Shown here piece by piece: positions 49,130 through 58,022 of a DNA stretch of 64,000 bases. The notes below the pieces were generated by a model. That model was given only the letters and a program-made list of their open reading frames with translations. It searched no databases and had not been told where the DNA came from. The position numbers were made by a program, and so were the translations under genes. The DNA lies in NCBI GenBank assembly GCA_934256595.1, contig CAKQOW010000003.1, positions 1-64,000 on the forward strand, written 5' to 3'. Positions within the stretch are counted from its first letter, which is position 1. Each line of letters opens with the position of its first letter. Source of the DNA: an uncultured Clostridia bacterium. GTDB taxonomy: Bacteria; Bacillota; Clostridia; Peptostreptococcales; Anaerovoracaceae.

Positions 49130-50224
49130 ATGAGTAAATATGACAGAGTATATAATTTCTCAGCAGGTCCATCAATGCTCCCTCTTAACGTAATCGAAGA
49201 AGCTGCAAAAGATCTGCCTAATTACCAGGGCTGCGGACAGTCGGTAATGGAAATGAGCCACAGATCGGCAGAGTTCAAAAAAATACTTGCAGAAGCAGAA
49301 GCGGATTTAAGAGATATAATGAATATTCCTGAGAACTACAAGGTAATGTTCCTGCAGGGCGGAGGTACACTGCAGTTTGCAATGGTACCGCTGAACCTTT
49401 TGAGAAATTCCAAAAAAGCAGACTACATTATCACAGGAAGCTGGGCAAAAAAAGCATACAAAGAAGCTAAGAAATTCGGAGATATACAAATAACGGCATC
49501 ATCAGAGGATACAACCTATGACTTTATCCCTAAAGTTAAAAAAGAAGACTTCAGAGCTGATGCGGACTATGTTCATATCACCTACAACAATACAATTTAC
49601 GGCACCCACTATTCATACATTCCGGACACCGGAGATATTCCTCTTGTAGCAGATATGTCATCGTGCATACTGTCAGAGGAGATAGATGTATCAAAGTTCG
49701 GCCTTATATATGCAGGCGCGCAGAAGAACGTGGGACCGGCAGGCGTTACTATCGTAATTATCAGAGAGGATCTTCTCGGATATGCGCCTGAAACCTGCCC
49801 TACATATCTTGACTACAAGATTCACGCAGACAACGATTCTGCATACAACACACCGCCGTGCTTCGGCATCTATGTGGCAGGTCTTGTATTCAAAAACATC
49901 AAGGTTATGGGCGGCATAGCACAGCTTAATAAAGTAAACAGAGAAAAGGCTGCAAAGCTTCATAAATACATTGATGAGAGCACACTTTACAACTGCCCTG
50001 TCAAAGCGGCAGAGGACAGATCGCTTATGAACGTTACATTCGTTACAGGCAATGAGGCTCTCGACAAAAAATTCGTTGCAGAGGGCAAGGCCGCAGGTCT
50101 TGTAAACTTAGGCGGACACAGATCAATCGGCGGCATGAGAGCAAGCATATACAATGCAATGCCGATGGAGGGCGTAGATACACTTATAGAGTTTATGAAG
50201 AAATTTGAAGCAGAAAACAAATAG
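49130..50224 (+). CDS. serC: Phosphoserine aminotransferase
   Basis: A 364-residue PLP enzyme of the class V aminotransferase family: N-F-S-A-G-P-S near residue 8, G-G-G-T near 76 (phosphate cup), D near 173 and the Schiff-base lysine K199 in A-G-A-Q-K-N-V. It converts 3-phosphohydroxypyruvate to phosphoserine. GGGAGG site present. Divergent from serA and 58 nt ahead of a phosphoglycerate mutase gene; a terminator lies between. Confidence 0.95.
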   Translation: MSKYDRVYNFSAGPSMLPLNVIEEAAKDLPNYQGCGQSVMEMSHRSAEFKKILAEAEADLRDIMNIPENYKVMFLQGGGTLQFAMVPLNLLRNSKKADYIITGSWAKKAYKEAKKFGDIQITASSEDTTYDFIPKVKKEDFRADADYVHITYNNTIYGTHYSYIPDTGDIPLVADMSSCILSEEIDVSKFGLIYAGAQKNVGPAGVTIVIIREDLLGYAPETCPTYLDYKIHADNDSAYNTPPCFGIYVAGLVFKNIKVMGGIAQLNKVNREKAAKLHKYIDESTLYNCPVKAAEDRSLMNVTFVTGNEALDKKFVAEGKAAGLVNLGGHRSIGGMRASIYNAMPMEGVDTLIEFMKKFEAENK

Positions 50225-50232
50225 TATTATTC

Positions 50233-50262
50233 AAAAGCCTTTCTGTACGGAAAGGCTTTTCA
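50233..50262 (+). terminator. Terminator after serC
   Basis: AAAAGCCTTTC-TGTAC-GGAAAGGCTTTT, followed by C and an AT-rich tract. It overlaps the leader of apgM, so apgM may be read at reduced level from serC. Confidence 0.8.
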
Positions 50263-50281
50263 TATACAGAATGGAGGCAGT

Positions 50282-51493
50282 ATGAAATACTTGATAGTGC
50301 TTGCTGACGGGGCAGGCGGAGAGCCGCTTGAGGCTCTCGGCGGCAAAACAACTCTTGAAGCGGCAGATATGAAATACACTAAAGAACTGGCAGCAAAGGG
50401 ACAGGCAGGTATGGTTCAGACAATCCCTACAGGCTGCGCACCGGGAAGCGACGCGGGTAACCTGTCTGTAATGGGCTATGACCCTGCGGTATATCTGACA
50501 GGCAGATCACCTCTTGAAGCTGCATCAATAGGCATTGATATGGAGGATACGGACGTATCGTTCAGAGTCAATATCATAACACTTACAGGAGAGGGCGAAT
50601 ACGAGGATCTGATTATAGCCGATCACAGCTCCGGAGAAATCACAACTCCCGAGGCGGATCAGCTAATCAAAGCACTGCAGGCAGAGTTTCAGAATGATGA
50701 AATCCAGCTTTACACAGGCGTCAGCTACAGACACTGTATGATATGGAAAAACGGTACTACAGAGCTTGAGTTTACACCGCCTCATGATGTTCTTGGACAG
50801 AGAGCCGGCGACCATCTGCCTAAGGGCGAGCATGCTGACATGTTCATAAGCATGATGAAAAAAAGCTACGAGATACTCAAAGACCACCCTGTAAACAAAG
50901 ACAGAATTGCAAGAGACTTAAACCCTGCAAACTCAATGTGGATATGGGGCGAGGGCAGGAAGCCTAAGCTTTCATCATTCAAAGATAAATTCGGAATTAC
51001 AGGAGCAGCAATTTCGGCGGTGGATCTGATTAAGGGTATTGCAATCTGCGCAGGGCTTGACTCAATAGACGTAGAGGGCAGTACAGGTACGCTCAACACC
51101 AACTATGAGGGCAAGGCAGATGCAGCGCTTGCGGCTTTCAGAGAGGGCAAAGACTTCGTATATGTTCATCTTGAGGGACCTGACGAATGCGGTCATCAGG
51201 GTGATGCCGAGGGCAAGGTGCTTTCCCTTGAAAGAATAGATGACAAAATAGTAAAGCCGATAGTAGAAGGACTCAAGGCAGACGGTGAGGATTTCAGATT
51301 CCTTATAGTTCCGGATCACAGAACTCCTATAGCTGTAAGAACTCATACACCTGAGCCTGTACCGTTTGTTCTCTATGACAGTACAGACGAGAAGCCTTAT
51401 GACGACACCAGAGACTTTAATGAAACATCGGGTGTCAAAGGTTCAAAATTCGGATCAGGCTATGAGCTTGCCGACTATTTCTTCAAAAAATAA
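50282..51493 (+). CDS. apgM: Cofactor-independent phosphoglycerate mutase (ApgM type)
   Basis: A 403-residue alkaline-phosphatase-superfamily enzyme: L-A-D-G-A-G-G near residue 7 (metal site), G-S-D-A-G-N-L-S near 57 (catalytic Ser), G-R-S-P-L-E-A near 79, H-L-E-G-P-D-E-C-G-H near 302 and P-D-H-R-T-P near 342. It interconverts 3- and 2-phosphoglycerate. This archaeal-type subfamily has also been annotated as a putative homoserine kinase in some bacteria, so the assignment has that alternative. It lies beside the serine genes at the 3-phosphoglycerate branch point. Confidence 0.85.
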   Translation: MKYLIVLADGAGGEPLEALGGKTTLEAADMKYTKELAAKGQAGMVQTIPTGCAPGSDAGNLSVMGYDPAVYLTGRSPLEAASIGIDMEDTDVSFRVNIITLTGEGEYEDLIIADHSSGEITTPEADQLIKALQAEFQNDEIQLYTGVSYRHCMIWKNGTTELEFTPPHDVLGQRAGDHLPKGEHADMFISMMKKSYEILKDHPVNKDRIARDLNPANSMWIWGEGRKPKLSSFKDKFGITGAAISAVDLIKGIAICAGLDSIDVEGSTGTLNTNYEGKADAALAAFREGKDFVYVHLEGPDECGHQGDAEGKVLSLERIDDKIVKPIVEGLKADGEDFRFLIVPDHRTPIAVRTHTPEPVPFVLYDSTDEKPYDDTRDFNETSGVKGSKFGSGYELADYFFKK

Positions 51494-51508
51494 AGGAGTA
51501 CACTTCTT

Positions 51509-52849
51509 ATGAAAAGACTATTGACTGCGGTCTTAACTGTTGTAGTTGTCCTGAGCATGACTCTGGGAACTTCAGTATGCGCCTACGGTGCATCGTCAAA
51601 GGACACGCCTGAGCTTGAGGCAACAACGGCGATTTTAATTGATGCCAAAACAGGAGAAATTCTGTTTTCGAAAAACAAAGACGTTCAGATGGCGCCTGCC
51701 AGTATGACCAAGATAATGACGGCGCTTCTTGCAATAGAAAATCTTGATATGGATACGGTTGTTACCATAGACGATGAAACCCCGTACACAGAGGGAAACA
51801 TCATATATATGCACCCGGGCGAGAAATTCACCGTGGAGCAGCTTCTAAAGGCAATGCTTGTATCATCTGCCAATGACTGCGCTGTAGCTCTTGCCAAGAC
51901 TATGTCAGGGACCGTCAAGGATTTTGCGAACCTTATGAACGGCAAGGCAAAGGAGCTGGGGGCAAAGAACACAAACTTTCTCAACCCAAACGGACTTGAT
52001 GACAAGAAGCATGTGTCTACAGCCTATGACTTTGCAATGATTGCAAAGGAAGCGATGAAAAACGAAACCTTTAGAGAAATCGTTTCAATGACAAGCTATA
52101 CGGTTCCGAAAACCAACAAAAACAAAAAAAGACCGCTGTACACAACCAACAGACTGCTGTCGGACAAGTACAACGATATAGTTGTAAACGGTGAATACCG
52201 CAAGCCGTATTACAAAGATGCAATAGGTATCAAGACAGGCTTTACTCCTGTAGCACTGGGCAGTCTGTGCGCTGCGGCGGAGAGAAACGGCACAGAGCTG
52301 ATTTCGGTTGTAATGCATTCCTCTGATTTCGGCAGATTTGCAGACACAATAGCGCTGTTTGAGTACGGTTTTGCAAATTATGCTACATACAATGTATATG
52401 ATAAGGGAGAAACCGTAGAAACCATCAAGGTTAAGGGCGGCAAGCCTGATGAGGTTAAAACCGTTACAGACTACTATGCTTCGGTAAATCTCAAAAAAAG
52501 TGAAAGCAAGGACATTGTCACTAAAGACATTGTATGGAATGATAAAATAGTGGCGCCGATTGCAAAGGGTACGGTAGTAGGTCAGGTCAAGGTATATAAG
52601 GATAAGGAGCTTGTTACCACAACGAATATAGTTACGGCAGATAAGGTTGAAGAGGGGATGTTCAGTTTCCTTTACAATGGTCATGTGGCGTATCCGGGCA
52701 AGCTGGCCCTCCTTATAGCAGCCATTGTTCTGGTGCTTCTTGCGATAGCAATAGTCATTATAAGGATTATGAACAGGCGCAAGCGTATGAAGCAGAGACA
52801 GAGACAGGCAATGAAAATAGCAAGAGAAAGAAAATACGGTCATCGTTAA
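51509..52849 (+). CDS. D-alanyl-D-alanine carboxypeptidase (DacF-like, PBP5 type)
   Basis: A 446-residue exported enzyme: signal peptide (1-28), then a penicillin-binding domain with S65-M-T-K68, S120-A-N122 and K-T-G (I-K-T-G-F near 243). A PBP5_C-type beta domain (about 300-385) follows, and instead of an amphipathic tail a membrane helix near 400-420 with a basic cytoplasmic end (R-R-K-R-M-K-Q-R-Q-R). It trims terminal D-Ala from wall peptides. AAGGAG precedes the ATG; uvrC follows in the same direction. Confidence 0.93.
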   Translation: MKRLLTAVLTVVVVLSMTLGTSVCAYGASSKDTPELEATTAILIDAKTGEILFSKNKDVQMAPASMTKIMTALLAIENLDMDTVVTIDDETPYTEGNIIYMHPGEKFTVEQLLKAMLVSSANDCAVALAKTMSGTVKDFANLMNGKAKELGAKNTNFLNPNGLDDKKHVSTAYDFAMIAKEAMKNETFREIVSMTSYTVPKTNKNKKRPLYTTNRLLSDKYNDIVVNGEYRKPYYKDAIGIKTGFTPVALGSLCAAAERNGTELISVVMHSSDFGRFADTIALFEYGFANYATYNVYDKGETVETIKVKGGKPDEVKTVTDYYASVNLKKSESKDIVTKDIVWNDKIVAPIAKGTVVGQVKVYKDKELVTTTNIVTADKVEEGMFSFLYNGHVAYPGKLALLIAAIVLVLLAIAIVIIRIMNRRKRMKQRQRQAMKIARERKYGHR

Positions 52850-52871
52850 TACGATGACCTTTTGTGATAAT

Positions 52872-54713
52872 ATGTTTGATATTAAAGAAAATCTAAAAAA
52901 ACTTCCCGATTCGCCGGGAGTATATATACACAAGGACAGACTTGGTGAAGTAATTTATGTAGGCAAGGCTGTGTCCCTCAGAAACAGAGTAAGGCAGTAT
53001 TTTCAGAGCCAGAAAAATATGGACAGCAAGGTGTCGGCCATGGTGTCGCATATTGCTGAGTTTGAATATATAACTACTGCAACCGAGATGGAGGCTCTGA
53101 TTTTAGAGTGCAATCTTATCAAAAGATACTCTCCTAAGTACAACATACTTCTGCGGGACGACAAAACCTATCCATATATTAAAATCACAATGAAAGAGGA
53201 TTATCCGAGGATACTCAAAACAAGGCGTGTTGAAAACGACGGCGCCAGATATTTCGGACCGTATTCAGACGTGGGCGCTGTAAACCGGATAGTCGATCTG
53301 ATGGGTGAAATCTACAGACTCAAAAAATGCTCCGCTCAGAGCTTTCCCAAGGATTTCAGACCATGCCTAAACTATCATATAGAACAGTGCAGAGGCATCT
53401 GTACCGGTAATGTATCCAAAGCTGAGTACAGGGAGTCTGTAAACCGGGTGGCAGAGTTTCTCAGCGGCAGCACAAAACCTCTTGTAAATGAAATGAAATC
53501 AAAGCTTGAGGCTGCGGCGGAGCAGCTTGATTTTGAGACGGCTGCAAAATACAGAGACAATATCATGGCGCTGGAGGCTATAAATGAGAAGCAGAGAGTT
53601 GTACTCAGAAGCGACAAGGATATGGATATAATTCTGACGCTGAGAGGCAGAGAGGACTCCTTTATAGTTGTATTCTATGTCAGAGACGGCAAGCTCAGCG
53701 GCAGAGAAAACTTCGAGATGCATACAGAGGGAGAGGAAACTCCGGGAGATATGATAAGCTCGTTTATCAAGCAGTACTACGGAGAGCTGACTTCGGGACC
53801 AAGAGAAATCCTTACAGAGGAGGCGCTTTCCGATGCGGATATCCTGTCAGATTATCTGTCACAATTGTGGGGCAGAAAGACTGCTGTGTTTATGCCGCTC
53901 AAGGGTGAAAAAAAAGCCATACTTGACCTCGCCAGAAAAGATGTTGTCGAAATGGCAAAGACCATAGATGACAGAGCAGAGGCAAGGCAGGAGAGAGAGG
54001 ACTCTCTCAGAAAACAGATAGATGCCGTATATTCCTGCCTGAACGCCGGACCTCACGGCTACAGGGTGGAGGCCTATGATATCTCCGATATCAACGGTGT
54101 GGATTCTGTGGGAGCTATGGTTGTGTTTGACGGAAGCCGCAGGGTCAAAAAAGACTACAGAAGATTTAAAGTTAAAACCGTTGAGGGCCCCGATGACTAC
54201 GGCAGCATGCAGGAGGTTCTGTACAGAAGATTTAAGAGGGCAAAGACCGGTGACAGCTCTTTTAACACATACCCGGATATGCTCTTTATAGACGGGGGCA
54301 AGGGTCATGTTGCCGCTGCAAATAAGGTTCTGCGGGCTATGAAGTTAGATATACCTGTGTTTGGCATGGCAAAGGACGACAGCCACAGAACCAAGGAACT
54401 CGTCTATGAAAAAAACGGCGAGTTTAATACGATACAGATAAAGGACAGCCCGCTGCTCTTTAAATATGTGGGAAATATTCAGGAAGAGGTTCACAGGTTT
54501 GCAATAGACTATCACAGGACACTTCGAACAAAGAATATGCTTACCTCGGTACTTGACGAGATAGAGGGCATAGGGCCTGTCAAAAGAAACAGCCTTCTTG
54601 CATATTTTGGCAGTGTTGACAGAATAAAAGCCGCAAAGGCGGAAGAACTTGTTAAAGTTGACGGAATAACAGAAAAAAATGCTCAAAATATATTGAAATA
54701 TTTTCGGGGATAA
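52872..54713 (+). CDS. uvrC: Excinuclease ABC subunit C
   Basis: 613 residues from the ATG at 52872, where the conserved N-terminus (F-D-I-K-E-N-L-K-K-L-P) begins; an in-frame ATG at 52854 is less likely. GIY-YIG nuclease domain (G-V-Y near 16, V-I-Y-V-G-K-A near 29), UVR domain for UvrB (about 195-230), RNase-H-like endonuclease domain (D-I-S-D near 395 and D-G-G-K-G near 475) and C-terminal helix-hairpin-helix pair (about 560-610). It makes both incisions in nucleotide excision repair. Confidence 0.95.
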   Translation: MFDIKENLKKLPDSPGVYIHKDRLGEVIYVGKAVSLRNRVRQYFQSQKNMDSKVSAMVSHIAEFEYITTATEMEALILECNLIKRYSPKYNILLRDDKTYPYIKITMKEDYPRILKTRRVENDGARYFGPYSDVGAVNRIVDLMGEIYRLKKCSAQSFPKDFRPCLNYHIEQCRGICTGNVSKAEYRESVNRVAEFLSGSTKPLVNEMKSKLEAAAEQLDFETAAKYRDNIMALEAINEKQRVVLRSDKDMDIILTLRGREDSFIVVFYVRDGKLSGRENFEMHTEGEETPGDMISSFIKQYYGELTSGPREILTEEALSDADILSDYLSQLWGRKTAVFMPLKGEKKAILDLARKDVVEMAKTIDDRAEARQEREDSLRKQIDAVYSCLNAGPHGYRVEAYDISDINGVDSVGAMVVFDGSRRVKKDYRRFKVKTVEGPDDYGSMQEVLYRRFKRAKTGDSSFNTYPDMLFIDGGKGHVAAANKVLRAMKLDIPVFGMAKDDSHRTKELVYEKNGEFNTIQIKDSPLLFKYVGNIQEEVHRFAIDYHRTLRTKNMLTSVLDEIEGIGPVKRNSLLAYFGSVDRIKAAKAEELVKVDGITEKNAQNILKYFRG

Positions 54714-54758
54714 TATATAGTAAAGTCTAAGAAATTAACAATTCGGAGGAATATTAAA

Positions 54759-55046
54759 ATGGCAGATAACAAATCAAAGGGATACAATGATGGCATAGAT
54801 GAAGAAGCTGAATTTATCACACTTGAATTCGATGACGGTGATGAGGTTGAATGTGAGATTATGGGTGTATTCGAAGCAGCAGGCAAAGAATATATCGCTT
54901 TAATACCTGATGACGGCACAGACGATGTATATATCTACGGCTACAAGGAAGTAGGCGAAGATGAATACGACCTCGTTGACATTGACGATGCAGAGTTTGA
55001 AATCGCAGTGGCAGAATTTGATAAGATTGTAGCTCAGGAAGCTTAA
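54759..55046 (+). CDS. DUF1292-family small acidic protein
   Basis: A 95-residue very acidic protein (D/E-rich, with F-I-T-L-E-F-D-D-G near residue 16, Y-I-A-L-I-P near 45 and V-Y-I-Y-G-Y-K near 60), matching DUF1292 (YrzB-like) proteins of Firmicutes. GGAGG precedes the ATG. Function unknown. Often linked to Holliday-junction and other housekeeping genes; here it follows uvrC. Confidence 0.85.
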   Translation: MADNKSKGYNDGIDEEAEFITLEFDDGDEVECEIMGVFEAAGKEYIALIPDDGTDDVYIYGYKEVGEDEYDLVDIDDAEFEIAVAEFDKIVAQEA

Positions 55047-55060
55047 TTAATAAGCTGTAA

Positions 55061-55153
55061 TTAAATGCTGCCGATCCGGCAGCTTAATCAGAAATTAAAC
55101 AGACAACTGAAAGGATATTCGAATCTTTTTCAGTTGTCTTTCTGTTTTTTGCG
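55061..55153 (+). terminator. Two stem-loops after DUF1292
   Basis: GCTGCCG-ATC-CGGCAGC (55067-55083) has weak T's after it. AGACAACTGAAA (55101-55112) with its complement ending at 55139, then TTCTGTTTTTT, is a good terminator. Confidence 0.8.
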
Positions 55154-55424
55154 GCGCTGCTGAAATCTGATATATAGATATATATAATAGAAGCTTTATT
55201 TTGGCAAAGCATATATTTCGGATTTGCGGCTGAAATGTGAGATTGAAGTACAATCTGGCTGTGAAACAGTACATATGTGCTGAAGATTATGAGTATAAGG
55301 GGGATTTGTGCTGTTTTTTTGCTCTCTAAATGAAAAATAGGCAGAAACACTTGACGACTGTGGCAAAAGTGTGGTAAACTTAGTGCATATTAAGGCAGAA
55401 GAGTGCCAAAAGGAGATCAATTTT
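55154..55424 (+). other. AT-rich intergenic region with promoter of the NlpC/P60 gene
   Basis: No coding region is visible. Near the 3' end TTGACG (55351-55356) and TAAACT (55375-55380), 18 bp apart, form a plausible promoter whose start would lie about 35 nt before the ATG. I see no riboswitch consensus in the remaining 190 bp. Confidence 0.5.
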
Positions 55425-56345
55425 ATGAAATCGAAGCTATTAGCAATAACTCTTTCATTAGCAATAATATTCACAATGGGAATTTACACACCTGCATTTG
55501 GTGCAGAGGATATATCAAACGATGAAGCACAGACACAGATAGAACTTGACGGAGAGGTTGATACAGACCCTGCCGATGAGGACGAAATAGACGAAGGATT
55601 TGAAGACGGCGACGAAGACGCGGACGCTCCTGTAGAGGAAGAGGACGATCCGATTGAACTTGATGCACCGTCAAAGGTTAAGGCAAAGGCTCTTGGCAAA
55701 AGCTCAATCAAAATCACATGGTCGGCTGTAGACGGAGCAGAGGGCTACAAGGTTTACTGCTACAACAAGTCAAGCCATACATACAAGAGAATTGCAACTG
55801 TGAAGGACAGAGACTATACTCACAAGGGTCTTGCCGCAGACACAAGAAAAGTTTACAAGGTTGCAGCATACGCTCACGATGACAGCGGCAAAGAAGTAGT
55901 AGGCGACAAATCCAAAAAGGCAAGCGCAACCACTGATGATAACGATGACGTGACAAAGCTTATGAAAACAGCAAAGAGCAAGCTGGGCTGCTCATACCGC
56001 GCAGGAGCTCAGGGACCAAGCAGCTTTGACTGTTCAGGATTTGTATACTACACTTTCAAGAAATCAGATGTAGGCAAAAAGACAGTTATAAGGTCATCTG
56101 CTCAGGGACAGTATGCATCACTTAAGAAATACAGCGTTGGCAAGAATATGGCAAACGCTAAGGTAGGAGATATAATATTCTTCTCAGCAAGCGGCACAAC
56201 ATCAGGAATTAACCACGTTGGTATATATGCCGGAGGCGGCAAGGTGGTACATGCAGGTTCATACAGAACAGGCGTATGCTACGGCAAAATCAGCCAGCTT
56301 TCAAATTACGGACGTAAGGTTTGTGCAATAGTAAGAAACGTATAA
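55425..56345 (+). CDS. Secreted NlpC/P60 peptidoglycan hydrolase
   Basis: 306 residues from the ATG at 55425 (AAGGAG upstream). Signal peptide (1-27), an acidic low-complexity linker (about 35-85, mostly D/E), a fibronectin type III domain (about 88-170) and a C-terminal NlpC/P60 domain with C203 (D-C-S-G-F), H264 (N-H-V-G-I-Y) and H276 (V-V-H-A-G). It likely cleaves the D-Glu-diamino acid bond in stem peptides. The acidic linker may bind Ca2+ or keep it away from the wall; that part is inference. Confidence 0.93.
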   Translation: MKSKLLAITLSLAIIFTMGIYTPAFGAEDISNDEAQTQIELDGEVDTDPADEDEIDEGFEDGDEDADAPVEEEDDPIELDAPSKVKAKALGKSSIKITWSAVDGAEGYKVYCYNKSSHTYKRIATVKDRDYTHKGLAADTRKVYKVAAYAHDDSGKEVVGDKSKKASATTDDNDDVTKLMKTAKSKLGCSYRAGAQGPSSFDCSGFVYYTFKKSDVGKKTVIRSSAQGQYASLKKYSVGKNMANAKVGDIIFFSASGTTSGINHVGIYAGGGKVVHAGSYRTGVCYGKISQLSNYGRKVCAIVRNV

Positions 56346-56357
56346 ATTTAAAATCAC

Positions 56358-56389
56358 CAGCCTGTGTGGACTTCACGCAGGCTGTTTTG
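56358..56389 (+). terminator. Terminator after the NlpC/P60 gene
   Basis: CAGCCTGTGTG (56358-56368) pairs with CACGCAGGCTG (56374-56384) with one mismatch, then TTTTGG. It overlaps the leader of the following gene. Confidence 0.7.
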
Positions 56390-56402
56390 GTATGGAGGAA
56401 AT

Positions 56403-57515
56403 ATGCAGTACAGAAATATAACAGACGGCAGAATATCTGCGCTGGGGCTTGGAGGCCTTAGATTTCCCGAGCAGGAGGGAAGACCGGGGATTATCGACAG
56501 AGCTAAGGCGCAGCCCATTGTAGATGCGGCAATTTCCTGCGGTATCAACTGTTTTGACACGGCATATTCATATCAGGACGGAGACTCCGAAAGGTTTCTT
56601 GGAGAGGCGCTTGCGGGATATCCGAGAGATGAATATCTGCTTTCTACTAAATTTTATGTAGCCTGCAGCGATGATATAGAGGCGGTGTTTGAGGAGCAGC
56701 TTGAAAGATGCCGTACAGACTACTTTGACTTCTATATGCTTCACTGTCTTGACGAAGAGACCATAGAGCCGTATATGGATAAGGACAGGGACTATCTCGG
56801 TTATCTTATCAGACAGAAAGAGGCGGGGCGCATCAGAAATCTTGGCTTTTCATCACATGCAAAGCCTGAAACACTTAAACGGTTTCTGGACCGGTATGAT
56901 AAATTCGATATGGCGCTGATACAGCTTAACTATCTTGACTGGAAGCTGCTTGACGGCTGCAGCCAGTATGAAATACTCAAAGACCATAATATACCGGTAT
57001 GGGTAATGGAGCCTATGAAAGGCGGAATTCTTTCTGTTCTAAATGAAGAAGCGGCAGGCATATTAAAATCGGCGGCGCCGACGGCGAGCATCCCGTCGTG
57101 GAGCTTCAGATTTCTGCACAGCCTAGATAATGTGCAGACAGTGTTAAGCGGTATGTCCTCGGTTGAGCAGGTAAAAGAGAATGCAGAGCTGTTTGACAGA
57201 CTCAGGCCTCTTGACGAAAACGAAATGAAAACACTGATGAGAGCCTCTGATGTGTTTCTGAGGAGTATGGGAGCTCCGTGCTCAGGCTGCGGGTATTGCG
57301 GCGGCATATGTCCTGAGGGAATTGATATTCCCCTTATGATACAGGCCTTTAATGAACACAGCGTAGGCGGGGAAACATGGAAAATAGGCGGGCTTTCAGG
57401 CGCAGCAGCAGCTTCCGGATGTATCGGCTGCGGAGCCTGCGTGAAGCGATGTCCCCAGAATATACAGATACCTGAAATTATGAGGCAAATTACGCAGAAG
57501 CAGGGCGATTTTTAG
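56403..57515 (+). CDS. Aldo/keto reductase with C-terminal ferredoxin domain
   Basis: 370 residues from the ATG at 56403 (GGAGG upstream). An N-terminal TIM-barrel aldo/keto reductase (about 1-280; F-D-T-A-Y-S-Y with D and Y of the catalytic site near 48, H-C-L near 117), then a ferredoxin-like tail with [12 protein letters not shown] near 293 and [12 protein letters not shown] near 340, giving two 4Fe-4S sites. Members of this fused family are common in anaerobes; substrate unknown. Possible electron link between NAD(P)H and Fe-S partners. Confidence 0.9.
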   Translation: MQYRNITDGRISALGLGGLRFPEQEGRPGIIDRAKAQPIVDAAISCGINCFDTAYSYQDGDSERFLGEALAGYPRDEYLLSTKFYVACSDDIEAVFEEQLERCRTDYFDFYMLHCLDEETIEPYMDKDRDYLGYLIRQKEAGRIRNLGFSSHAKPETLKRFLDRYDKFDMALIQLNYLDWKLLDGCSQYEILKDHNIPVWVMEPMKGGILSVLNEEAAGILKSAAPTASIPSWSFRFLHSLDNVQTVLSGMSSVEQVKENAELFDRLRPLDENEMKTLMRASDVFLRSMGAPCSGCGYCGGICPEGIDIPLMIQAFNEHSVGGETWKIGGLSGAAAASGCIGCGACVKRCPQNIQIPEIMRQITQKQGDF

Positions 57516-57525
57516 AAAAAAGTCC

Positions 57526-57554
57526 TTGCTTTCGATATGCTTTTGTGATAAAAT
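57526..57554 (+). promoter_or_regulatory. Promoter of rplS
   Basis: TTGCTT (57526-57531) and TAAAAT (57549-57554) with a 17-bp spacer, starting transcription near 57561 at the head of the L19 leader. Confidence 0.7.
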
Positions 57555-57560
57555 CTTTTT

Positions 57561-57620
57561 GTTTATTACGGGCGGTCCTCTGGTTTGGATCAGAATTTCA
57601 CCAAGAACGTCTTGGAGGGA
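57561..57620 (+). promoter_or_regulatory. L19 leader RNA
   Basis: ATTACGGGCGGTCCTCTGG followed by ACCAAGAACGTCTTGG matches my recollection of the L19 leader motif found before rplS in low-GC Gram-positives, a two-hairpin element for autoregulation by L19. The position directly before rplS supports it. Confidence 0.6.
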
Positions 57621-57636
57621 AGGAGGAAATATACTC

Positions 57637-57978
57637 ATGGATGTATTACAGGCAATAACTCAGGAATACAAAAAGAATGATATCCCTGCATTTGGTGTTG
57701 GCGATACAGTTAAAGTCCACATCAAAATCAAAGAAGGATCAAGAGAAAGAATCCAGATTTTCGAAGGTTTTGTTTTAAAGAAACAGAACGGCGGCATCGG
57801 CGAAACTTTTACAGTTAGAAGAATTGCTTCAGGTGTAGGAGTTGAAAAGACATTCCCGCTTCATTCACCAAAGATTGAGAAAATCGAAGTAGTAAGAGAA
57901 GGCGCAGTAAGAAGAGCTAAACTTAACTACATGCGTGAAAGAACAGGTAAGTCAGCTAAGATCAAAGCTAAGAAATAA
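57637..57978 (+). CDS. rplS: 50S ribosomal protein L19
   Basis: 113 residues from the ATG at 57637; upstream in-frame ATG at 57526 is in the promoter. Typical L19: F-G-V-G-D-T-V near residue 19, F-E-G-F-V-L near 42, [12 protein letters not shown] near 57 and a basic tail. It sits at the 30S/50S interface. AAGGAGG site present. A terminator follows, then rbgA (50S assembly) and rnhB, a conserved order in Firmicutes. Confidence 0.97.
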   Translation: MDVLQAITQEYKKNDIPAFGVGDTVKVHIKIKEGSRERIQIFEGFVLKKQNGGIGETFTVRRIASGVGVEKTFPLHSPKIEKIEVVREGAVRRAKLNYMRERTGKSAKIKAKK

Positions 57979-57981
57979 TTT

Positions 57982-58010
57982 TGAAGGGAACCTTTTGGTT
58001 CCCTTTTTTA
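57982..58010 (+). terminator. Terminator between rplS and rbgA
   Basis: AAGGGAACC-TTTT-GGTTCCCTT followed by TTTTA. Readthrough probably supplies rbgA and rnhB. Confidence 0.85.
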
Positions 58011-58022
58011 CGCGAGGTAATT

